Origin: Patescibacteria group bacterium
Lineage (GTDB): Bacteria > Patescibacteriota > Patescibacteriia > Patescibacteriales > GWC2-42-12
DNA: 43,080 nucleotides
Assembly: GCA_028707005.1 (NCBI GenBank)
Contig: JAQTVB010000009.1
Coordinates: 1-43,080, forward strand
Direction of reading: 5' to 3'
Below the pieces are notes generated by a model. It made no database searches, was not told where the DNA came from, and was given only the letters and a program-made list of their open reading frames with translations. This document shows, one piece after another, positions 38,187-43,080 of this stretch (its first letter is position 1; each line of letters opens with the position of its first letter). The position numbers and the translations under genes are program-made.

Positions 38187-39431
38187 ATGTCCGATAAATT
38201 GCGCTTGGCCGGATTTTTTGCCGGCTTGTTTGATTATCTTTTTAACTATCTCTTTAGTGACATCGCGTCCGCCCAGGCCGACGATGAAACTATTGATGTT
38301 AGTTTTAATTTTGTCCTGGCAGACTGTTTTAATTTCCGAAGCCAGCGGCCCGATTTGGCCCAAAGAAATAGCCTTGTCTATAACCGCGATATGTTTGGCC
38401 GGTTTCAAAATTTTTAAAATTTGTTCGGATGGAAAAGGACGAAGACATTTTATTTTTAGAATGCCGATTTGCTTTGTTTTTAAAAACATCCCCAGCCCTC
38501 CCTTGTCAGGGAGGGAACTGATCGCGTCTTTGATGGTGCCGACGACCGAACCCATGGCCACGATTATGGTGTCGGGGTTGTGCGGACCCACATATTCAAT
38601 TAGACCATTGTCTATAAAATTTTTGATTTTTGATTTTTTAATTTTTAATGAAGGAAAAATTTTATTAAAATTTATATATTCCTGGTCAATAATCTTAAGG
38701 CTGGAAATCAAATCATCATGCAGTTCCTGGCGGATCTCCATATAATGCGCGGGCGTGGCCAAGGCGCCCATGGTGACCGGGTTTTCTGGGTCTAAGTATT
38801 GCCCGGGTTTGGGCGCGTAATCCGGCAAATATTTTTTTATCTCGCCGGCCGCGGGAATGGAAACCGGTTCATAAGTATGGGTCATAACATAGCCGTCGAC
38901 ATTGACCATGACCGGAATTTTTAGCTCTTCAGCCAGTTTGAAAGCCATAATGTGCATGTTGACCGCTTCCTGGTGGTTTTCCGCGAAGAGTAAAATCCAG
39001 CCCGCGTCTCTTATGGCCATGACATCTTGCTGGTCATTCCAAATATTGATCGGCGCCGAGACCGCTCGATTGGCGCAAGTCATCACCACGGGCAAGCGCA
39101 TGCCGGCAATATTAAAAATCACTTCAGCCATGAGCAAAAGGCCTTGCGAGCTAGTAGCGCTATAGACTCTAACGCCGGCGGCCGAAGCGCCGGCCACGAT
39201 GGACGCGGCCGCGAATTCTGATTCAGCGCGGATATATTCATAAGAGGCAAGGCCGTCAGCTTTAAACTTGGCCAAGTCTTCAACAATATGGGTCTGCGGC
39301 GTAATCGGATAAGCGGAAACAACCGCCGGAGCGATATTTTTTATAGTTAAAGCGATGGCGCGAGAACCTTCTAACATTTGAGATTTTTGGGATTCTTGAG
39401 ATGATTGGGATTTTTTGGATAGAGATAGCAT
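38175..39431 (-). CDS. porA: Pyruvate:ferredoxin oxidoreductase alpha subunit
   Basis: A 418-residue alpha subunit: SAYPITPQTHIVEDLA (pyrimidine-binding domain), EYIRAESEFAAASIVAGASAAG with the ThDP-activating Glu, YSATSSQGLLLMAE, NIWNDQQDVMA and a C-terminal domain with VGLGGRDVT. The N-terminal 18 residues (SLSKKSQSSQESQKSQ) and an internal SSLPDKGGLGMFLKTK stretch (encoded at about 38477-38526 around the palindrome CCCTCCC/GGGAGGG, 38496-38515) derive from intergenic-type repeats kept in frame. Translation may start at the Met (MLEGSRAIA) near residue 19. The other subunits are encoded at 39842-40908 and 33954-34919. Confidence 0.92.
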   Translation of the reverse strand: MLSLSKKSQSSQESQKSQMLEGSRAIALTIKNIAPAVVSAYPITPQTHIVEDLAKFKADGLASYEYIRAESEFAAASIVAGASAAGVRVYSATSSQGLLLMAEVIFNIAGMRLPVVMTCANRAVSAPINIWNDQQDVMAIRDAGWILLFAENHQEAVNMHIMAFKLAEELKIPVMVNVDGYVMTHTYEPVSIPAAGEIKKYLPDYAPKPGQYLDPENPVTMGALATPAHYMEIRQELHDDLISSLKIIDQEYINFNKIFPSLKIKKSKIKNFIDNGLIEYVGPHNPDTIIVAMGSVVGTIKDAISSLPDKGGLGMFLKTKQIGILKIKCLRPFPSEQILKILKPAKHIAVIDKAISLGQIGPLASEIKTVCQDKIKTNINSFIVGLGGRDVTKEIVKKIIKQAGKKSGQAQFIGHLSS

Positions 39432-39434
39432 AAG

Positions 39435-39794
39435 TTAGCGTTGCGAAATAATAAATTTATTAAGCAAAAAATTTGTTTTATTGATTAATTCCAATAAAGT
39501 TGAATAATTATTATCATTAATATATTTTAAAGCGAAAGAAATTTCACCATGACAATCTAATTCAACTAAAGAACCATGCGCGATATTAAAAAAGTTACAG
39601 CGGTCTTTTTTTGTTATTTTAGCATTTCCCTCAGCTATGTTAGCCGATACTGAACTTGCCGCCCGTCTCATTTGTGAAGTTAGGGCAAATTTTTCATCGC
39701 TCGGGAAAAACTTGGTTATCTTATATACAAACAAAGTTAATTCTTTAGCTTTTTGCCAAACAATTAATTGTCTGAAGCTATTTTGATATTGCAT
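39435..39794 (-). CDS. Four-helix-bundle protein (S23 / 23S rRNA intervening-sequence family)
   Basis: A 119-residue protein with the family signature FRQLIVWQKAKELTLFVYKIT, then SDEKFALTSQMRRAASSVSANIAEG and a helical remainder. The family was named from open frames within 23S rRNA intervening sequences of spirochaetes, but most members are free-standing genes often found with mobile DNA; the biochemical role is unknown. It lies between porD and porA (3 nt before the porA end region), bordered by TCCTAAAAATCCTAAAGATC-type repeats, and is out of place in a metabolic operon. Confidence 0.85.
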   Translation of the reverse strand: MQYQNSFRQLIVWQKAKELTLFVYKITKFFPSDEKFALTSQMRRAASSVSANIAEGNAKITKKDRCNFFNIAHGSLVELDCHGEISFALKYINDNNYSTLLELINKTNFLLNKFIISQR

Positions 39795-39841
39795 ACTTTT
39801 TTATCCCAAGTATCCTAAAAATCCTAAAGATCACAATAATC

Positions 39842-40108
39842 TTATTTTTCATCTACTTCCATTACAATCGCCTTGAATGGGCAGACGTCGGCGCAGAGCC
39901 CGCAGCCCTTGCAGTAATCTAAATCGCAGTCAAAATATTTTTTGCCGGCAGCATTAGCCTGATTGGTTTGGTGGATAATGCCCTCGGGGCAGAGGCGCTG
40001 GCAGATAGCACAAGCCGTGCATTTATCATGTAAAAAATTGGGCCGTAAAGTGCGCCAGCCGCCGGTCTTATTATTTAAGGTGGTATTGGGTTGAACTTGG
40101 ATATTCAT
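39842..40108 (-). CDS. porD: Pyruvate:ferredoxin oxidoreductase delta subunit (2[4Fe-4S] ferredoxin)
   Basis: An 88-residue protein with two cluster-binding motifs, CTACAICQRLCP and CKGCGLCADVCP, the arrangement of PorD. It carries electrons from the catalytic subunits to external ferredoxin. The N-terminal about 20 residues are low-complexity, and GGWRTLRPN is the conserved lead-in of PorD. It is followed on the minus strand by the S23 gene and then porA. Confidence 0.92.
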   Translation of the reverse strand: MNIQVQPNTTLNNKTGGWRTLRPNFLHDKCTACAICQRLCPEGIIHQTNQANAAGKKYFDCDLDYCKGCGLCADVCPFKAIVMEVDEK

Positions 40109-40130
40109 AAAAATGAAAAATTAAAATCTC

Positions 40131-40169
40131 CCACCCGCAATGCCTAAGCGTAGCTTTGGCGGGCGCGGC
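40131..40169. repeat. CCCGC...GCGGGC palindromic repeat
   Basis: CACCCGCAATGCCTAAGCGT followed by AGCTTTGGCGGGCG; a member of the group also found inside porB and R3. Confidence 0.55.
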
Positions 40170-40170
40170 A

Positions 40171-40372
40171 AAATGCAAAATGACAATGTAAAATATAAAA
40201 TTGAAATACTCCCATTGTTGTCATTGCGAGCGACTGAAAGGAGCGAAGCAATCCTTGGTTCGGAGGGGTTTACCAGAGATTGCTTCGTCGCCCCGAGTAC
40301 AGGGCTCCTCGCAATGACAGAAAAATTTTAAATTTTGAACTGTCATTTTCCATTTTGATTTTTGCATTTTAC
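40171..40372. mobile_element. Nested palindromic elements between porD and porC
   Basis: The core at 40219-40319 has perfect 12-bp terminal repeats TGTCATTGCGAG / CTCGCAATGACA and an inner GAAGCAATCC / GATTGCTTC stem. It is embedded in a second, A/T-rich inverted repeat (AAAATGCAAAATGACA ... TGTCATTTTCCATTTT, 40171-40372). Nothing in it looks coding. Confidence 0.75.
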
Positions 40373-40908
40373 ATCTGATATGACTGTTCAATCGCTTTAA
40401 TGTTTTTGGCGATTAAGGCCTGATTGTCAGCGAATTTTTCTTCAATTGCCGCTTTAAGCGACTCTAGGCTTACTAAGCCGGTGGCCTTGGCAAAGGCGCC
40501 TAAAATCACGGTGTTGACAATATTCTTGCCCAGGATTTCCAAAGCGATTTTGGTGGCGTCCAGGGTGTGAACATTATTTTTTGGCAGATTTATCGCCAGC
40601 GCGTCTTTGCTTTTGGCCGTATTAACAATGACAATCGTTTTTTTGTTGGCGCCTTTGGTAAGATCAACCGTGCCGATTAAAGTGGCATCCTGGATAATTA
40701 AGACGTTGGGCTCATAAATTTGTTGATGAGTAATAATCGGCTGGTCGTCTATCCTGGCGAAAGATTCCACCGGCGCGCCGGTTCTTTCCACGCCGAAAGA
40801 GGGGAAAGCTTGAGCTTGCCTGCCGCTTTTAAAGGCGGCGATGGCGATTAATTCCGCGGCCGTGACCACGCCTTGGCCGCCGCGGCCATGGATGCGTATT
40901 TCTATCAT
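40369..40908 (-). CDS. porC: Pyruvate:ferredoxin oxidoreductase gamma subunit
   Basis: A 179-residue gamma subunit with the family hallmark IHGRGGQGVVTAAELIAIAA (about 5-24), then FPSFGVERTGAPVESFARI and NTVILGAFAKATG. The gamma domain helps bind CoA and completes the alpha-beta-gamma-delta enzyme. It is the first gene of the minus-strand por series, upstream of porD, S23 and porA. Its upstream gap (40909-41018) is a repeat that can fold back on itself. Confidence 0.93.
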   Translation of the reverse strand: MIEIRIHGRGGQGVVTAAELIAIAAFKSGRQAQAFPSFGVERTGAPVESFARIDDQPIITHQQIYEPNVLIIQDATLIGTVDLTKGANKKTIVIVNTAKSKDALAINLPKNNVHTLDATKIALEILGKNIVNTVILGAFAKATGLVSLESLKAAIEEKFADNQALIAKNIKAIEQSYQM

Positions 40909-40919
40909 AATTTGGGATA

Positions 40920-41015
40920 TTTGAGATTATTAAGATTTTGGGGATAGTTGGGATCGTAGTCTGTTGCTTTATCTTAAGTATCTCAAAAGTTTTAACGATC
41001 CCAATAATCCTAACT
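40920..41015. repeat. Inverted repeat GGGATAGTTGGGATCGT / ACGATCCCAATAATCC
   Basis: Perfect core GGGATCGT (40950-40957) / ACGATCCC (40995-41002) with longer imperfect arms. Similar TTTGGGATTCTTGAGAT-like sequence encodes the low-complexity N-terminus of PorA. Confidence 0.65.
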
Positions 41016-41018
41016 ATC

Positions 41019-41726
41019 TCACTTCTTTAGTTCTTCAATAATTTTTACAAACGTATCATAAGGCACGTCGCCTTCAATCTTATAGCCATTAATGAAGTAG
41101 GTTGGCGTGTTTGCGACACCGAAACTTTGCCCGTCGGAAAAATCTTTTTGAATTTGCGGCAGATATTTTTGTTTCTCCAAGCAATCTTTAAATTTATCCG
41201 TCTTGACGCCGACTTGGTTAGCTAAAGATGCCAGTTGGTTGTTTAGTTTCGCCGTGTCGGCGCCGTTTTGGCCGGCTAAAGAGGCGATGGCGGTTTGATT
41301 GGGAAATAACTTATCATGCATGGGCCAAAATAATCCCTGTTCGCCGGCGCAACGTCCGGCCAGGGCCAGATCGGCTGAATAGTCGGCGATGACCGGGTAA
41401 TCTCGCCAGATGAATTTAATATCGTTTTTGTATGTTTGGCGCAGTTCTCCGGCAGTGGCGAAGGCTGATGCGCAGGCCGGACAGGCAAAATCGCCGAATT
41501 CCACGATAGTGATTTTGGCGTCGGCCGAGCCTAGCCAATAATGATCTCCGCTGGCGGCGTCATATTTTAGGTTATTTGCTGGCGAGCCGGCTTTCGGTTC
41601 GGCGGTTTTTATTTTAGCGATAATGTAAAAGGCGCAAGCCGCGAGGAAAAACAATATTATGGCCAAAAGAATGATCAGCAAAATGCCCCACCATCGTTTG
41701 TACCAAGTTTTATTTGAATATTCCAT
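41019..41726 (-). CDS. DsbA-like thiol:disulfide oxidoreductase, membrane-anchored
   Basis: A 235-residue protein with an N-terminal membrane anchor (about 13-38) and an extracytoplasmic thioredoxin fold with a helical insert. The redox motif is FACPAC (C82/C85) and the cis-proline loop is VANTPTYFING (Pro208). C126 and C182 could form a structural disulfide. It most resembles BdbD/DsbA-type oxidases that form disulfides in secreted proteins; the Cys-rich tail of the TrbC-like pilin and the CPYG lipoprotein are possible clients. No DsbB or VKOR partner is in the window. Confidence 0.9.
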   Translation of the reverse strand: MEYSNKTWYKRWWGILLIILLAIILFFLAACAFYIIAKIKTAEPKAGSPANNLKYDAASGDHYWLGSADAKITIVEFGDFACPACASAFATAGELRQTYKNDIKFIWRDYPVIADYSADLALAGRCAGEQGLFWPMHDKLFPNQTAIASLAGQNGADTAKLNNQLASLANQVGVKTDKFKDCLEKQKYLPQIQKDFSDGQSFGVANTPTYFINGYKIEGDVPYDTFVKIIEELKK

Positions 41727-41734
41727 TGATATTT

Positions 41735-41763
41735 ATTATAATAGTATAATGCGAATACTACAA
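41735..41763 (-). promoter_or_regulatory. Promoter of dsbA-like gene, near-leaderless
   Basis: Minus strand TTGTAG (41763-41758), a 17-nt spacer and TATAAT (41740-41735), then 8 nt to the ATG. It lies in the left arm of the palindrome at 41746-41848. Confidence 0.6.
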
Positions 41764-41848
41764 ATGTTATGCAAATACTACAAAAAACAACAACCCTGGT
41801 TTTCTATTATTTATAGTATTCGGAATTAATTTGCAGTATTCGCATTAT
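41746..41848. repeat. Palindrome ATAATGCGAATACT ... AGTATTCGCATTAT
   Basis: 14-bp perfect terminal pairing (41746-41759 / 41835-41848) around about 75 nt. The left flank ATAGTATAATGCGAA is shared with the element before ruvA (22193). Confidence 0.75.
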
Positions 41849-41868
41849 GGATATTATAGCATCTATTT

Positions 41869-42030
41869 ATGAATAAACAAAATTTAGACCAGCTGGCCAC
41901 GGAGGCGGAAAAACGCGCGGCCGGGCGAGAGAGGAGAAAAAGAAGACGGATGAAAGTAAGCGGCGCCGGGGTGAAAAGGTTGCAGAAAATTATTTTGAGT
42001 TCGTCCGAGAAAATAGACATGACAAAATAA
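41869..42030 (+). CDS. Small basic protein (53 residues)
   Basis: An open frame of 53 codons from ATG 41869 to TAA. The N-terminal half is an acidic/basic helix (NLDQLATEAEKRAAG), followed by a run of arginines and lysines (RERRKRRRMKVSG) and VKRLQKIILSS. This layout, a short arginine-rich helix followed by KVSG, gives it the look of a nucleic-acid- or ribosome-binding protein. No family name is claimed. It lies 71 nt before speA. The high charge and uninterrupted frame support it being real. Confidence 0.5.
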   Translation: MNKQNLDQLATEAEKRAAGRERRKRRRMKVSGAGVKRLQKIILSSSEKIDMTK

Positions 42031-42101
42031 TTTGAAAGCTGTATAATTAAATTACGCCTGAACGGCGCCTATTATTTAATCTAAGCGGAGGTTTTAAAAT
42101 T

Positions 42102-43080
42102 ATGAAAAAAATTGATTCTAAGTATTTGAATTTTTGGAAGCTGGGCAAGACAGAATTCAATACGGATTTTTTTGGCATGTCTAATGACGGGGAATTGGTG
42201 GTGCGTGAGGGCAATTATCAATACAATATTTATGACTTAGTCAAGAAGTTTGGCGCGCCCCTGGAAATCGCCTTTCCTTTTGTCGTGGAAAAACGTTATT
42301 TGGATTTGGTGGAGATTTTTAACAAATACATCAAAGAATATAACTACAAAGGGCGGTTTTTTTATCATTATCCTATGAAGGTCAACCAAAATAAAGAATT
42401 TGTTCTACCCATGATTTCCGAAGGGGCAAATCTGGAAACGGCTTCATACAATGAATTGTGGTTGGTAAGGAAGCTTTGGGAGCAAGATCAGTTTAATGCG
42501 CGGATCCGCGTGGTTTGCAATGGGCCGAAAACCGAAAAGTATTTGGGGCTGATCAGAGAATTGAAAGAAAAAGGCTTATTGATCATTCCCATCATTGAAG
42601 ATGCCTCGGAATTTGAGTCTTTAAAGGAGTATAAAGGCGATGTGGGCATCCGGATGAAAATGGAAATAGAGACCAAATCCCATTGGAACAAGAAAAACGA
42701 CCGCTACGGCTTATCGGAAGAAGAAATTTATGCTTTTGGTAAAATCAAGAATTTGAAAGTTTTACATTATCACATGGGGTCGCAGAGCACGAGCCGGGAG
42801 GGTATTATTGAAGCCGTCAAAACTGCGGTTGAAGTCTACGCAAAATTGAAAATAATCAATCCGACGCTTGATACTTTAAATATCGGCGGCGGCATGGCCA
42901 TACCTTATGAGAAAAAGGAGCATTACAGCACGACCAGCGTGGTTCGGGGCATCATCGGCACGATCAACAAAGTCTGCCAAAATACCAAAACGCCGCATCC
43001 CAACATCATCGCGGAGTGGGGGAGATATATCATGGCGCCGGCTCAAATAACGATTTTTAAGATTTTGTGCCAGAAGCCGA
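42102..43080 (+). CDS. speA: Biosynthetic arginine decarboxylase, 5' part (runs off the window)
   Basis: The first 326 codons are present. The start ATG 42102 is preceded by a GCGGAGG Shine-Dalgarno sequence. The fold III PLP-binding lysine lies in YPMKVNQNKE (Lys93), as in SpeA. Further family marks are HMGSQ (substrate/PLP site) and NIGGGMAIPY (phosphate binding). SpeA converts arginine to agmatine, the first step of one putrescine route. Full-length SpeA is about 630 residues, so roughly half is missing past the window edge. The related diaminopimelate decarboxylase lacks this N-terminal extension. Confidence 0.9.
   Translation, partial: MKKIDSKYLNFWKLGKTEFNTDFFGMSNDGELVVREGNYQYNIYDLVKKFGAPLEIAFPFVVEKRYLDLVEIFNKYIKEYNYKGRFFYHYPMKVNQNKEFVLPMISEGANLETASYNELWLVRKLWEQDQFNARIRVVCNGPKTEKYLGLIRELKEKGLLIIPIIEDASEFESLKEYKGDVGIRMKMEIETKSHWNKKNDRYGLSEEEIYAFGKIKNLKVLHYHMGSQSTSREGIIEAVKTAVEVYAKLKIINPTLDTLNIGGGMAIPYEKKEHYSTTSVVRGIIGTINKVCQNTKTPHPNIIAEWGRYIMAPAQITIFKILCQKP

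Noticed and set aside
38149-38745. 198-codon plus-strand frame over porA
   Set aside because: Shadow of porA that begins inside repeat copy B; no sensible protein features.
40140-40331. 63-codon plus-strand frame between porD and porC
   Set aside because: Entirely within nested palindromic repeats.
1-43080. tRNA or rRNA genes
   Set aside because: No T-loop GGTTCGAATCC-type sequence with matching acceptor arms and no rRNA segments were found in the gaps read by eye.

Overview
The window looks like chromosome from a Patescibacteria (Candidate Phyla Radiation) bacterium, probably a Parcubacteria-type lineage. Pointers are a PilB-type pilus ATPase, a TrbC/VirB2-like pilin, a lipid II-linked FemAB protein, a MurE ligase without its usual N-terminal domain, a short ProRS without the editing insert, surface proteins built from 'NVGIGTTNP'-type repeats, and intergenic spacers packed with nested palindromic repeats. 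TGA is used as a stop (for example at 5615-5617), so this is not one of the lineages that recode UGA. No rRNA, tRNA or CRISPR array was seen. The lineage call is inference from gene style, not a database match.

Layout. 0-10 kb (mostly +): pilB, a translin-family gene, a self-contained unknown gene, a CapA-like phosphoesterase, an amino-acid permease overlapping a small metallophosphoesterase, an inositol monophosphatase, a lipoprotein fusion of MEMO and AMMECR1 domains, a Fic protein, and a decayed EcoRI-like methylase. 10-18 kb: proS (-) divergent from a thioredoxin-fold lipoprotein, an unidentified structured RNA candidate, rpsA-like S1, ftsH, then a large hairpin element and two membrane proteins. 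18-26 kb: a 1116-residue surface protein with YadA-head-like repeats, ruvA, femX-like, murE-like. 26-33.6 kb: rpoB and rpoC behind a leader that carries a terminator-like hairpin. 33.6-41 kb (all -): a pyruvate:ferredoxin oxidoreductase locus (porC, porD, porA, porB) broken up by accessory cargo: an S23 four-helix-bundle gene, a GIY-YIG nuclease between two copies of a ~100-bp palindromic repeat, a TrbC-like pilin, two unrelated toxin-antitoxin pairs, a DUF4258-like gene and a DUF2283 gene. 41-43 kb: a DsbA-like oxidoreductase, a 53-residue basic protein and the start of speA.

The most unusual signals are these. (1) Two non-homologous toxin-antitoxin operons lie in a row, each bordered by the same sequence: the first 84 nt of a DUF4258-like gene. 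The repeat is perfect in two copies and diverged and interrupted in the third. In both cassettes the antitoxin promoter -35 box abuts the repeat, as if cassettes were repeatedly placed at one site. (2) A ~200-nt hairpin element is present twice, after ftsH and after rpoC. Each copy has a long closing stem, and the two share internal blocks of 18 and 11 nt; single A.C mismatches in both stems become G.U pairs on the minus strand, suggesting a minus-strand RNA. (3) An unidentified structured RNA at about 12.5-12.77 kb ends in a clean intrinsic terminator. (4) Several genes have a sigma70-like promoter whose -10 box ends 6-8 nt before the ATG, which predicts leaderless mRNAs. (5) Palindromic repeats sit in frame inside the enzyme genes MEMO, porA and porB.

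Functionally the window combines envelope building (MurE, FemX, FtsH, CapA), surface and pilus display (PilB, TrbC-like pilin, the repeat protein), extracytoplasmic thiol chemistry (two DsbA-like proteins), core information processing (RpoB, RpoC, S1, ProRS, RuvA) and fermentative pyruvate oxidation (PorABCD).
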